Made by a program: the position numbers and the translations under genes. Below are positions 12,205 through 23,980 of a DNA stretch of 64,000 bases, piece after piece (position 1 is the first letter of the stretch; each line of letters opens with the position of its first letter). The stretch covers positions 12,884,485-12,948,484 of the forward strand of contig NC_134027.1 of the NCBI RefSeq assembly GCF_964204645.1, in the 5' to 3' direction. The notes beneath the pieces are model-generated. The model saw nothing but the letters and a program-made list of their open reading frames with translations. It made no database searches and was not told the origin of the DNA. The DNA is from Tubulanus polymorphus (lineage: Eukaryota; Nemertea; Palaeonemertea; Tubulaniformes; Tubulanidae).

Positions 12205-13072
12205 CAGAGATGCTAGGGCCAAAGTACCAAAATTCCGGAATTTAGAACGGGGGTCAGAAAAATTCTCCCCCAGGAAAAATTTTGCGTTTTTGCATCACCG
12301 GAGATGCAGTATCATGATCGGCATCTTTCATCTGAAAATACGACGGCAGGCATTCGTTGTGCTTCACATCCCTCGCTGCCTTCTTATGCCGCGCGCTATC
12401 CGGGTGACGAAGAATATCTTTTTTCCCGCCACTACCGTATTTGACCTGGTCTTTACAAACGACGCAGTACGCCACGCCAGCTAAGTCTAACTTACGAATG
12501 TAGTTCGATAAGTAGTCCCCGTTACTGTCCTTACACTCTAGCCAGTGCCAGTTAAATTTATTTTTTATACCGCTGTCAATTGCCTTTATATCGGCCGACT
12601 CCCGACTGACAATCTTTCCGTGCGTGCTCATTTTGCAGACTGTCCCGCTTGACAGCTGCAGGCAAAAAGAAAGTTACAAAGCTGCGTGCCTCAGGACATA
12701 GCACGCGCATGGTTATAATTAAGATGATATTTATTAAATATCATCTTAATTATTACCACGTGCATCTTCACATTGTTGGCCGTCAGCGGGACGATGTACA
12801 ACGGCGCGTAAAGATAATTGGAAATGGCGCTCCACCTACGCACGCACAGATACCACCACAAGCACACATATATACATTGTAGCAGAAAATCCTCGGAAAC
12901 GGAGACCAAGATAAAATAACACAGAAGCGACGACGAGTACAAGCAAACGAACGCTTTTACGGTCCGTGCCATTACTGGTCGCCGCGAGGAATTCTCACCA
13001 AATTTCCGGAATTGACATCGGGGATCCTAAATTTCCGGAATTCCGGATATTTCCGGAAAACTAGCATCTCTG
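12205..13072. mobile_element. hAT-like element, 868 bp, 6-bp TSD
   Basis: The termini are perfect 12-bp inverted repeats CAGAGATGCTAG/CTAGCATCTCTG. They are flanked directly by a 6-bp duplication, AAAGTA, at 12,199-12,204 and 13,073-13,078. The subterminal regions are rich in TTCCGGAA. The element keeps only a zinc-finger exon (12,254-12,631, minus) and no catalytic domain, so it is non-autonomous. The CAGAGRTGC end and short TSD fit hAT transposons of the class with 6-bp duplications. Confidence 0.85.
12254..12631 (-). CDS. zinc-finger N-terminal domain of a hAT-like transposase
   Basis: This 125-residue frame has a zinc finger C-x2-C (YCVVCKDQ) followed by GSGGKKDILRH and SARHKKAA as His ligands. 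That arrangement matches the DNA-binding first exon of many hAT transposases. An acidic start (ESADIKAID) and NWHWLECKD precede it. The frame is open from ATG to stop, while the transposase catalytic domain is absent. The product, if made, would bind DNA without being able to cut it. Confidence 0.6.
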   Translation of the reverse strand: MSTHGKIVSRESADIKAIDSGIKNKFNWHWLECKDSNGDYLSNYIRKLDLAGVAYCVVCKDQVKYGSGGKKDILRHPDSARHKKAARDVKHNECLPSYFQMKDADHDTASPVMQKRKIFPGGEFF

Positions 13073-14200
13073 AAAGTAAGAATCCAGATGAACACCAAAG
13101 GGGAAACATCACACAGCAACTCCGTCCAGATTTACTCTGAAGTTATTGCAGCAGTGAATGACAACAACGGTAAAGCACAGCTTCCAACTAAAGATGTTTG
13201 TAAGAAAGCGGTAAGACGTCATCGAAGAGCCCAGCGGTTTGGCAGAACTTGAAATTGATGGCCGATGGCTATGACTGGTGATGATGAAAGATTCATCTTG
13301 TATGACAACAGAAGTGATGGCATGAGAGTGGTGATATTTGCTTAAGATACTGGGTTAGAAACATTGGGAAGATCAAGCAAGTGGTTCATGGATATGTCTA
13401 TGTGATGCGGGTACCATACGGGTACCACTCGGGTCCTCGTCGATTTCTGCTGTGTATGCCTTACTTGAGTGTAAGAACAAGGAAACATATGAAGAAATGT
13501 TTCAAGCTATCCTCCGAGAATTCCAAGATCAACAGATATTTCTGGAGCCAGAATTCACCGTGGTAGACTTTGAATTAGCAGTACACCAAGCAATCAGTAT
13601 ATCATTCGAAGACACAGTTCAATGTCGAAAATTTTTCTACCATTTAGCCCAGGCTACATGGCGAAAAATACAGTCACTTGGTTTAAAACAGCATTACCAT
13701 GAAAATCAGGACTTTCAGTTATTTGTTGGGATGATTGATGGACTTGCATTTTTACCCATTGATGATGTTAGTGCTGGATTAGAATATTTACTCAATATTG
13801 TGCCGGATGAGGAGATAGAACTAAAGGATTATTTCAGTGCTACATATATAAAAGGAACTTATTGGCGTGTTAGGGCGCCAAATGGACTACTGAGTTTTAG
13901 GCATAACCTCCTATGTTTCTGGTGGTATTAAGGAATGTCAATTACGCGACATTCAATGATGATGCTCGAACCAATAATATATGCGAGGTTTGGAATAACA
14001 AATTCAACTTGTAGGACACAAACACCCTTCGATTTGGTGGACAATCCCGTCAATTCAACAAGAAAATGCAACAGTATCTGCTGCCATTGAACAAGACAGT
14101 ATTGGGCAGCATCCTGCCAAGGAATAAGACAAAAATATATTGACCTGGAGCTTCGCTTAAAGAAATTATGCATTGATTACAGAGATGGGCATAAAAACAT

Positions 14201-14902
14201 AAGTGAATTCTTGCGTGGTATCGGTTATAACATGCGTGTTTTAAAGTTAACAAATGTGTATTTTATTGATTCTTATATATAATGATCCTAAAATGTTTTA
14301 TATCCTAAAATGTTTTATCTGTATCATTGAAGAAACTGTGCTGCTAATTTTTATATTTATAAAGAAAAATAAAATATCTATTCGATAAATAAATTTTGTT
14401 CCTGTTTCTTTATTTATGTGTCATCACAATAAACACGACCCAGCCTATAATAAGGCTTACAAGACAAGGCTTACGAGACAAATAGGTAACGATTCGCTTG
14501 GTCCATCATTGGTGATCATAAATCATAATATGACTATAGGGCCTAACACTTTTCTGGAACCCAAAGCGTTCACTACAGAGAGGTTGGACTGTACATGACC
14601 TTATACTCCACACATTTATCATGTAGACAAGTAGCCTATTGGCTGATGCTCTCCGCTGTTTTATAAAGGCTGGCTTATGTCGACAAGCAACGCGACGTGA
14701 ACCGCTCACAATAAAACACACATTATGCACAACTAAATATCCAGACAAACATGTGTCAATATACAAGAGAGAGCCAGTAGTTCTCTGGACAATACTATGT
14801 CCACGGACAGACGAAGGACAACCTGCTTCAGTACTGACTAAACTTCGTTGCAAGGGGTATAATAAGATGTCTCCCCGGCCCTCCTCAGGGAGAAATAATT
14901 AC
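14201..14902. other. stretch without recognised feature
   Basis: The distal end of the IARS1 intron. No coherent coding or repeat signal was seen apart from short overlapping ORFs on both strands without family resemblance. Confidence 0.4.
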
Positions 14903-15026
14903 CTGGGTTTCCCTTTTGACTGTTTAAGGCAACTTTGGAAAACATCTAATTCATTCCATAATTGAAGGATTTCTTCTTCCGCTTTCGGGAAGTTTATTCC
15001 TTCCATTCCAGATAGCAGGGTCATTC
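14903..15026 (-). CDS. IARS1: isoleucyl-tRNA synthetase first coding exon
   Basis: On the minus strand a TTCTAG acceptor is followed by an ATG at 15,024 (a second in-frame ATG at 15,006) and the segment MEGINFPKAEEEILQLWNEL, then a 17-residue stretch ending in KQSKGKPR. A GTAATT donor follows. This is the recognisable N-terminus of eukaryotic cytosolic IleRS. It ends with two bases of an arginine codon that the first base of the 6382 exon completes, which confirms the splice phase. The acceptor just upstream of the ATG implies at least one further non-coding exon to the right. Confidence 0.9.
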
Positions 15027-15425
15027 CTAGAAAAAATATAAGACCTTTATTAATAACTAGGGGCATGGTTCCTGCAGAATTTCATGGGTGATTTTTCAAT
15101 TTTCCCAAATGGAAATGAACATATAACGTCATACTACACTCAACATTTTAGTGGTGATTGGTTGATAAAGGTGATTCTCGAGGGAAATCGCTAGAGAAAG
15201 CTGCCCTTGGCAAATGCAATACGTGAAATGTAATGAATTTCCCAAATATTTCCCTGTTTTGAGGCATATTTATCAAATTCCCAAAGATTTCCAAATCGGG
15301 AATTATTATTTCAAAATTCCTAAGTTTTTCCCAATTTCCCTGTTCTGTGGGAACCATGTAGGGGTCCAGGGACACCATGCCCACTTGGGAAGTGGTTCCA
15401 AATGCTCAACATTCTAACAGTTTCA
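15027..15425. other. sequence upstream of the first IARS1 coding exon
   Basis: Probably an intron separating a 5' UTR exon. No core promoter was recognised. It contains TTTCCCAAATATTTCCC-like imperfect repeats at 15,235-15,345. Confidence 0.35.
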
Positions 15426-16169
15426 GTATTCAACGCCCCCTATACCATATACAAAAGCCAATTACCATAAAACCCACCACAATGATAGAATAGGTCAAAA
15501 GCTACAACTTTGCTATTGATTGTGGTTACAAAATATGCATATGTACCAATATTATATGGAAATACTAAGTTATCCTACAATTCAATGCCCCCTGGTGACC
15601 ATATGCAAAAAGCAAATACCTTGCAACTTACTACAATCATAGCACATGCCATGAGCTACAACTTTGCTATTGATTGTGGCAACAAAATATGCCTAGGTAC
15701 CAATATAATATGGAAATACTAAGTTATTCTACTAGTCAACGCCCCCTGGTGACCATACATTGAAACCAATGACCTTGAAACTCACCACAATCATAGAGCA
15801 TGTCATGAGTTAGAATTTTGCAATTTATTGTGTTAACAAAATATGCCTAGGTACCATTATAATATGGAAATACTAAGTTATTCTACTATTCAACATCCGC
15901 TGGAGAGCATATACTGAAACCAATGACTTTCAAACTCACCACAATCATAGAATATGCCATGAGCTACAAGCTTGCAATTGACCATATTTACAAAATATAC
16001 ATAGATACCAATACAATATGGAAAAACTTATTCATTGTACAATTCAATGCCCCTGGTGACCATTACAAAAAAAACCAATGACATTGAAACTCACCAAAAT
16101 CATGATGAATGCCAAGAGCTACAAGTTTGCAATAGATTTAGTTACAAAATACGCAAAGGTACTATTATA

Positions 16170-17053
16170 CAGAGGTGCCAATCCCCCCAAAAATTCTTAA
16201 GTAGCACAAACCAAAATTTTAAGTATTTTCGATGATTTTCCTATATTTTCAAAATTTGTTAAATTTCTAAAAATTAGAACCTGTATTTTTCAAGGAAAAT
16301 AAGTAAAAGCCCCACAAAACCCAGAAATCAAGATTACATCTAGTAGTAAATTTAAAAAGAAGCAAAACCTTTGATTTAGGTAAAATTAATTGTATTTAGT
16401 CAACCAGGAACTCACAAAATAGTGTTTCCGCCCGGATTTCTTTATAGTCCTCCTTCTTCACAAGAAACCTATCCATTGCCTTGTTACTGGTAGTTGTAGT
16501 AGCGGCAGTTTTATGCTTTGCGCTGGCAAAATGTTGTTGAATGTCGTACTTTCCACTGTGTCCAACGGAAAAGTTTGATTGACATACCGTGCAATACGCA
16601 TGATTGTTGCCGATGCGACTAGGCAGAATACACGGGTTGTTGGCCGTGTATTCTGCCTTGAATTTTTGCAGCTTACATCGCCGTTTTTCCGGAGGGCCTT
16701 CATCGTCGGAAGACAACGAATACATTTCACTTTTGACGTACACCGCCATTTTACATTTTTCATAGGTGGCGCTAGCCAACGGACAGCGTCTTCCATCGTT
16801 ACCGCAGCGGGTTCTGAGCGGCAATGCAAGAGGTCATCACACTGACATTGCGCAACTAACTTAGCACGTTTATATCAAACAATAATACGTTTCTTTTTCA
16901 AAAAATGACATTTATTTATTTTACGTAACATAATTTTTCCCTCCCGTATTTTAACTTTTAAAAAAACGTAAAATTTTCAGAAAAACGTACTCCCGTAAAT
17001 TGAGGTTCGTTTCCGTAGCAATTACGGAAAATACGTACAGGTTGGCACCTCTG
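16170..17053. mobile_element. hAT-like element, 884 bp, 6-bp TSD
   Basis: Inverted ends CAGAGGTGCCAA/TTGGCACCTCTG are flanked directly by the 6-bp duplication ATTATA (16,164-16,169 and 17,054-17,059). It is a relative of the 12,205 element by end sequence, TSD length, size and content: one minus-strand zinc-finger exon and no catalytic domain. Confidence 0.85.
16396..16824 (-). CDS. zinc-finger N-terminal domain of a hAT-like transposase
   Basis: A 142-residue open frame carries YCTVCQSNFSVGHSGKYDI then QHFASAKH, a C-x2-C...H-x5-H finger like that in the 12,254-12,631 frame. A basic patch PPEKRRCKLQKFK precedes it. It has about the same relative position and strand as its counterpart in the other hAT-like element. 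No transposase core follows, and no splice partner is visible inside the element. Confidence 0.55.
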   Translation of the reverse strand: MPLRTRCGNDGRRCPLASATYEKCKMAVYVKSEMYSLSSDDEGPPEKRRCKLQKFKAEYTANNPCILPSRIGNNHAYCTVCQSNFSVGHSGKYDIQQHFASAKHKTAATTTTSNKAMDRFLVKKEDYKEIRAETLFCEFLVD

Positions 17054-17115
17054 ATTATAAGAAGACAAATTGTACATTATTCAAATTCCGCCTGGTGGCA
17101 AGAACAAAGAATTGG

Positions 17116-18225
17116 GTGATCCCAAATTCCATATGAGGAGATATATCCGATGACTTTGCTATTATTTTCATGGTCACTCGATGAATTCTTTTTTATGGTT
17201 AGTGTGCAATTTACACGATTGAAAAAGTTTGTTCTCTGGTGTTATTTTGATGAGAAATTTACTTAATTAGTAATGATAGACTGAGACATATTTTCTACCT
17301 TATGGGACATTTTTTCCGGGTACATATTTTCTGGGACATTTTTACCCACATTCCATTCATTGATCAAATTTACGATAATAGATCACAATAAACTGACTTT
17401 GACTATTAAATGTATAATATCAAAATACTTTGAAAAATATTTGATACAGAAATGTTAGCTTCTCCCATGTTACTAATACTGAAACTTCGATGGCATATTT
17501 TACATCTGGCTTCCCTTACATCTTAACATTTATCAATCCATAGACTATAATCGTCACGCTTGAGCCAAGAATCCAGAAATCTACATTTTCCAGGCGTTCT
17601 TAGTAGATCAGTAGATTGGAAGAGCTGTAACAGTGAACTTCTAACTTTGACCTGCAGATGATAACTAATGACTGATCTAGTAAAATCCATAGCAAATTAA
17701 ATTCAATTGGGATATAAATTAGTGTGTTGCCATTATATTTGCATTGAACAGAATCATTGTCTTCATTGTAGTTGAGATTATTTAAGACTAGTGTGAACTA
17801 GACCTAACAATACAATTATCTGATCTGATAATGTGTAATGCCTAAGCTATAGATTATCTATGACTGAAAACTTCAAAATCTATTCGCACTGTATGGTAGG
17901 TTGCTATCAATGACCATGACTATGAATCAATGACTTAAGAGGCAATTCAATGACTTTCAAGGCCTTGAATTGACCCATTCCCATTTCATGACTTTCCATG
18001 ACCGCTATGAACCCTGTGCTGATAATGATTGAATATGAAGGCTGTAAGTTCAAACCTGCTTTTTCCACCTATGAATGAGTACTGATGTCACCAAGATGGC
18101 CACCAATTGCGTCAAAATTGGCTAATCGATTATTGGCTAATCCGTCACATGCATTAAAGATCTTTTTTCATAGAATACCCATCACAAATTGTGATGAAAA
18201 ATGCCAAACCATTAGGAAGCTACAG
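17116..18225. other. stretch without recognised feature
   Basis: AT-rich sequence. No gene, array or inverted repeat that I can support. Confidence 0.4.
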
Positions 18226-18620
18226 ACAAGTTCATTTTCGGGCACAAAAAAGGCCACAGAATGACCATCTTGAGTCCGCTCGGCCCAATGATTCTGATGC
18301 TGATGGGCCCTTGGGGGATCCAAATATATGTGAACGATCAAGGTAATTGATTAAAGCGTCTTCAAAATTTCCCTTGAAAACTTCAAAATGTGTAAAAAGT
18401 GCTGATTTTGGCGAACAAAAATGGCTGCCAGTCAGCCATCTTGAATCTGACAAGGCTGAAGATGTGTCTAGGATAGTTACATGTATGAACCAAATATCAA
18501 GACAGTACCTTGCAGCGCTTTCAAAACTTCCCAAAATAACCGGACCAACGGACGATGGACGAAAAGTGAACGCAAAAAGAGGATGCATTCGATCATATTA
18601 CTGAAGTGCTCTAAAGGGGT
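18226..18620. repeat. dispersed repeat copy 1
   Basis: It shares with 23,735-23,975 the ordered strings AAAATGTGTAAAAAGTGCTG, ATGGCTGCCAG, GAAGATGYGTCTAGG, CCAAATATCA, CAAAACTTCCCAAAATAAC, GGACG and AAAAGYGAACGCAAAAAG. Both strands have open frames over it, but no protein family is evident. Confidence 0.6.
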
Positions 18621-19525
18621 AAAAAATCGGCGTATGAAAGTAGATTGTTTTAAATCCGGGAATTTACTACTAAAATATTCAGACATAGATCCAGTTTGCT
18701 GCTAAGTATTATTAGGTCACAAGAAATTACAATTTAATTTCTATCGAACATAAAACACAGCGCTCATCTTCTGCTATGAAAGTTTAAATGATAATTCATA
18801 AAGCGTATTTTCAAGTCAAATTTGCACGTGCCAGCAAGCAGCGTTACAGTATCACTATAGTGTAGTATATAATGTACAAGTGTATATAATGTACAAGTAG
18901 TGTATAATCTACTATAATGTACAAGTGTGTGAGTAAATCTAATGTAATGACGTGGAGGCCTTATCCGTGAATGAATGTTCTCTTACACTTCAATGACTAT
19001 CAAAACAATCACCGGGTACATTAAAATGAAACAATACCTATGGCAGATATGTGAAATAATTATATTCTCACCAGCAATAAGCATGTGGAATTCGCAAGTT
19101 TACGGTAGGCCTACCTAGTCCTGTCGAACGTTTGCCATTTATGGCTATCCCATGGTTATTCTAGTAACTATTCTAGTTCATTCCAAAGAAAAAATCTTTT
19201 CGTGGAACTAAATAGTCTTTTGTAGTAATGAGTAATCTTCATTCGAACAAAATAATCTTTTTCACTCGAACATAAAATAATGTGAACCCGGGTTTTCTTC
19301 TTATATCCATACTATGCCTTGTTTCTGACCATGCACGGAAACACAGCTTGTTTAGGTCGTTTTGGAAATTCACTGGTCCTGTACATTTTGAATTATTCTG
19401 TACATCATTTGATAGTGAAGAGAAGGCGACTTAGAATACTACTTTGCGTAACTCCACTGGTTAGATCTTATTTCCACGATGACACAGTTCCGTTGATTTC
19501 GGTCACCTTTTTTCTTTCGTAGAAA
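18621..19525. other. stretch without recognised gene
   Basis: A short tandem patch at 18,858-18,925 repeats TATAATGTACAAGTGTA three to four times. Otherwise nothing was recognised. Confidence 0.4.
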
Positions 19526-20110
19526 CATGCTGAGCCATTTAAGCACCCTATGATCACTGATACCATTTCCTAACAGCTTGTTTAGTAATCGCTGATACAG
19601 TACATTATCAAGTGCTTTTTCGAAATCTATAAAGACTAATTAAGGCCTAACAATCGATTTTCCGGAGTTAAAAAACCATCTGGTCCAATCATCCATGGTT
19701 TCAAGTAAGCCCAATTGACCCCTGTTTGTAGACCTCTTTTATAAAACCGTGTTGACCGTTGAACAGGATTCTAAATTCCCTTCATTTTCATAGCATAGTG
19801 GGTTCGCGTCAGCATACACGAATTCCTTGGTCGACACATTATCCAGACATTAATACCGTTTCTGAATAGCTTGTGTAGTAATCACTGATGTTGTACCTAA
19901 TCAAATGTTTTTTCGAAATCCTTAGACTAATTAAGGCCTAAGAGTTGATTTTCCAGAGTCCAGTCATCCATGGTTTTCAAAGTAGGCCTAATTGACTGTC
20001 TTTTTATAAAACCGTGTTGACGGTTGAACAGGATTCTAAATTCCCTTCATTTTCATGGCATAGTGCGGCTGCATCAGCGTACACGCGTTCGTGGTCCACG
20101 CAGTATCCAG
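19526..20110 (-). pseudogene. LINE reverse transcriptase fragment, tandemly duplicated
   Basis: Read on minus, 19,526-19,645 encodes FIDFEKALDNVLYQRLLNKL followed by GISDHRVLKWLSM. This contains the RT palm motif A of RTE/CR1-type LINEs (F-x-D-x-x-K-A-F/L-D). A second, more degenerate copy of the same region spans about 19,830-20,110. The blocks TTATAAAACCGTGTTGACSG and ATTCTAAATTCCCTTCATTT occur in both. The fragment is too short and broken to be active. Confidence 0.55.
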
Positions 20111-21255
20111 ACATCAGAATACGAACAAGGATGTGCAGAAAACCAAACTCCCAATACATGTAGGCCCAATATTCATTCCTTCAGCAGTTTAATTTAATAG
20201 TTATGCAGAGTGCCATATTCTATCTTTTAGAAATTATAGATTATTAGAATATAACTATGTTATAAGTTCTTTCAATGATTTAGTAATCAATTAGGCCTAT
20301 TAATTTCAATCACTTATCATTATGAATTGTGACCCAACTGTAATGATTTCATTTTTAGTGTTAAATTTTTACGAATATTGTTGAAAATACTTTAATTGAT
20401 TTGATATACATTTAAATATTTAAGTCAAGTAACCAAATAACATTGACTCTCTTATAGAATTAGTTTTCAATGTTCATGTACATAATTAACCGGGTATTGT
20501 TTTCAAGATAGGAACTTGCTGTGGCGAGAGCTATACTTGCCGTGGATCGCTTCCACCATCCACAGCATTTCTGAAGGCAACTTGCTGTGGATGACAAATT
20601 CTGAAATTCGAACCCTGGTACAGGTTGGCACTATGTTATATTTTGGGAAAAATATTTTTCATTCAAAATGAAAAATATTTGAATAAAATTCATATCACAA
20701 ATCAGAGGGTGGCTAAATAGTCTTGACAACCTTTTCCAATGTATGGCCACGGAAGCTACGAAACATTACCGGTACCGTAATAAATAACCTGCCCGTGGGC
20801 AAAGTGTGGTTTACCTTGAAAGCTAGAGGTTCTTTGGAGTAAGGGCATTGCTTGAAAAATCTTTTCAATTCGTGACTTCAAAGTTCTACAAGTTCTACAA
20901 GTTTAAATAGTATTTTATAAAGAATTATTTTGTAGTCAAATAAGACCAAAGATAAACATTTGTTTGCGGTTCACTTCCAAAATTTCGTAGGGTACAGGTA
21001 GGCGCAGGAGGGAAACTATTTTATATTTTCAAAAAATATTCAAATAAAATTCATATGATTTCACATATCAGATGGTGGCTGAATATTTAGACTTTGAAAC
21101 CACTTCCAGTGTACGCCGAAGCTAAAATACCGGTACAGTTATAAATCGGTGTACAAAATGCTAACAAAATTCGTTTTTCAATCCAAAATTAAAACTCTTA
21201 TTCTATATGACACTTACTAGTGATATTACTGTAGGCCTAACCCTCACTTGCCAGA
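20111..21255. other. stretch with weak dispersed repeat
   Basis: Two loosely similar blocks near 20,620-20,780 and 20,985-21,150 share the strings TATTTTCxAAAAATATTC, CAAATAAAATTCATATxA and CAGATGGTGGCTGAATA (variants). No gene was recognised. Confidence 0.35.
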
Positions 21256-21259
21256 TGTT

Positions 21260-23735
21260 ATTGGCCACAGTGTGGGTTCATTTTGGCGTCCAACGTGGGG
21301 CTGGGGAAATTAGTGTTTTCTAAATTAAGGGACTCAAATAATAAGCCACTTTAATTTTAGTAGCATTTGTCAGGTCGAAGAGTGTGCGCACACCCACACT
21401 CTGTGGCATCAAATGTTGTAGGGTATAATTGAATACTTTACTACCAATGACAAAGTAGAAGTCGAGTTAATTAGTTAGTTTATCAGTTCCGTTTAAATGT
21501 GACCAGGTTCGTGTAGGATTATATTAACGTGATAATCAGTTGTAGTACCTTAAGTACAGTGACCCGGATAAGGGTTTATTTACACTTTCTTTCTGGAAGT
21601 GTCTGTAGATTCTGAGCAGTCAGTCAGTTGAGATTTTGATAAGTTTTAGCATACGCACGAATCATTCATTAGCGACTGTCCAGTCCAAATCCTGAATTTA
21701 GATTTTTCGTTTCAAGTTAGAATTGACGGGTTCTCCAGCAGTGCTCGTGGTATCATTAGATACATTGATATTAGGGTTTATTATTGTTTTGATTAGGGTC
21801 TTGCCTCCATTCAAATGGATCCACAGGTTGAGGGCCAGGCAGCAGATGGCAACACGCCTTCAGTTGCATTTAATGAAAGGTGTTGAGTCAAGAGATTCTG
21901 CTCGTTTTCGGGGAAGAAAAATCCCCCAGGTAGTGAGATTATTATATAGCTGAATTGCTTCAGGAGAATGCGCATTTTGTTGCAGAGTCTGGGTCAGCTT
22001 CTGCATCCGTACGTAGTCTTGGTCATAGTGACGGCCACACCTTACTAAAGAAGTTTTACGACTGTATTCAAATTGCCGACGAAAGGGCCAGTCATTTTTT
22101 GCAGCCTTGTCTGACGCATCTGTGTCGGGCAAACGATGCAGTTGTGAGCGAGACAGACCATATCAACTGTCTCATTAGACAGTTTTGACTTGGCTGTCAG
22201 GATGACCAGACAAAACTTAAGTTGGACTCTGACATGAGTCCCTACGGAAAGTACCCATAACTCTTGCTCGCTATGAAGGCAAACCCCTGGACCCATTATT
22301 ATCTTCAGTGAGTGCCAGAGAGGGCTAAAGTTCCATATTAAGGGTATATAGAAGCAGGTGTAGAGTTGTTAGGTTGCACAGATTTAGATAAGAGTTATTC
22401 ATGAGTAGATGCTTTATTTTTAATATACCCCGATTCTGATCTATCTTTGACCACACCCATTTTATTAGGGACTAATATTCTGAAAAGGGCATTTTTTCGG
22501 ATAGATGGTAGGACTGTGACCAATGATCGCCTCTCAGGCATGGTCGATGCCATCAAGATGAGGGATAAATTTTACGACCCAGAGACGGGAAAGGCTGGTG
22601 AATTATTCACACTTAGCCATAGGCAGATAAGAATTATGCCGAATCAGACGGTGATGGTCGATTGCATTTCTCGATCAACACCTACAAAGGTGGAGTATCC
22701 CGCTTTAATCGACAATCGCCTGGACAGTGACCTACCTTGTGGTTTGCAAAAGCATAGTAGGCTTGTTACATCACCAGGGCGTGCGCGTTCACGTATCGTC
22801 CCAATCCGTAACTATTTAGATCACCCTGTGACCATCCCATCCAGAGCTCATGTAGCAGATTTATTCATACCTATGTGGATAAGATCGGTAGGAAAAGAGT
22901 CGTCGAAGACTGAGACCAACCCGGGCACAGTGTAATTCAGCGACCGCATGTCCAGCTTAACCACCGAAACCTAAATTGTGGAAGTTAGAACCGACCAATG
23001 TCCAAATAATGCTACGCAGTTTTTGCACCTTTTTCATCGAAGACGGTGTACTGTACAAGACGTCGACTCTTTTTGGAGAACAGTATAATCGATTAGTTGT
23101 TCCAGAGGGTACGCAGCACTGATGATATTCATGGGGTACACCATGAAGTTGGACACTTATCCTATGAATGCACACTCTCATTGGCTAAAGAGTGGTTTTA
23201 CTGGCCAAAAATGGAGTCAGCCATCGAGGCACACTGCAAAGAATGTCAGCCGCGCATCTTACGCAAAGCGCGTGATCCCAAGGCTGCTACGCTGCTCCAT
23301 TAAGAGTCAACAGGACCTATGGACTTGATCTGTATCGATTTTCTGTCATTAGAGCCTGACAGCTCGGGGAAACTGACATTTTGGTAGACACAGACCACTT
23401 TACGATTTGCCAAAGCTATTCCAACGAGAAACCAAATATCCCGACAAGTCCTTTGGAAGGAGTTTTTCCTAGACTTTTGATTTCCAAGGCAACTACACAG
23501 CGATAGGGGCCGGAGTTTCACTAGCCGACTGCGCAGTAAACTGCAACCGATAACCGGCGTGAAGCAATCCCTATCGAGTCCTTGGAAGCCTTCTTCCAAT
23601 GGACAATGTGAGCGTTTTAATCGAACGCTTCTTGGGATGTTAGGTACGTTAGAAGATGAGAAGGAGCAATGGTCGCGACACGTCAGATACCTGACGGAAG
23701 CATACAATTGCCCCCGGAGTGATGCGCCGGGTTAC
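21260..23735 (+). pseudogene. Ty3/gypsy-type LTR retrotransposon remnant
   Basis: TGGCGTCCAACGTGGGGCTGG at about 21,285 resembles the primer-binding-site context after a 5' LTR. A gag-like frame is at 21,955-22,188. The ORF at 22,447-22,935 begins with PILLGTNIL, the end of an aspartic protease domain. Integrase pieces follow: HHEVGHLSYECT and KEWFYWPKMESAI with a CKEC zinc ligand pair (23,140-23,270), MDLICIDFL near 23,325 and SNGQCERFNRTLLGML (23,590-23,645). The reverse transcriptase and RNase H are missing, so the element has a large internal deletion as well as frameshifts. Confidence 0.7.
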
Positions 23736-23980
23736 TTGCATAGTTCAAAAATGTGTAAAAAGTGCTGATTTTGGTAAACAATAATGGCTGCCAGTTGGCC
23801 ATCTTGCCAGGGCCAGTTTTTGGGTTGAAGATGCGTCTAGGGTACATACATTTGTTACCCAAATATCATGACATTACATTGAAGCATATTCAAAACTTCC
23901 CAAAATAACTGGATTCTGTCTACGGACGGATGGACGAACGGCAGACGAAAAGCGAACGCAAAAAGGCCTAATAGTTGCCA
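23736..23980. repeat. dispersed repeat copy 2
   Basis: The second copy of the repeat at 18,226-18,620, abutting the gypsy remnant. The variant CGGACGGATGGACGAACGG is the most regular part. Confidence 0.6.

Larger units (their letters stand above)
11974..14200 (+). pseudogene. FLYWCH zinc finger / MULE transposase pseudogene
   Basis: The N-terminal part (11,974 onward) is a FLYWCH-type zinc finger: GGHKICLNGY, WSCVKKKADRCPGS, then HNHGRD as the His ligands. After the hAT-like insertion (12,205-13,072) the frame continues to a stop near 13,250. A MULE-type transposase core follows at 13,430-13,931 with YALLECKNKETYEEMFQ, VDFELAVHQ, FYHLAQATWRKIQ and FLPIDDV. A C-terminal TNNICEVWNNKF and HPSIWW segment follows in another frame to about 14,090. 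Taking the insertion and one 6-bp duplicate out conceptually leaves the frame open across the junction, so the insertion is a later event. Stops and frameshifts at 13,250-13,430 and 13,930 show it is dead. It lies inside an IARS1 intron on the opposite strand. Confidence 0.75.
15430..17115. repeat. 153-bp satellite, about five copies, split by a hAT-like insertion
   Basis: The landmark CAACGCCCCCTGGTGACCAT recurs at about 15,432, 15,584, 15,738, 15,891 and 16,045, a period of 152-154 bp. Each unit also carries CTACAACTTTGC and ACAAAATATGCCTAGGTACC. The array is broken at 16,169 by the 884-bp element and resumes at 17,060 with a final degenerate unit (TTCCGCCTGGTGGCAA). The short ORFs over the array arise from the repeat. 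Confidence 0.8.

Noticed and set aside
14506-14965. Overlapping ORFs of 108-115 codons on both strands
   Set aside because: Neither resembles a family, they are mutual antisense, and the plus one runs across an IARS1 exon.
18232-18705. ORFs of 69-118 codons on both strands
   Set aside because: They lie in a dispersed repeat with a second copy at 23.7 kb where the frames are not kept.
23097-23328. Two overlapping ORFs as independent genes
   Set aside because: They are two frames over a decayed gypsy integrase zinc-binding region.
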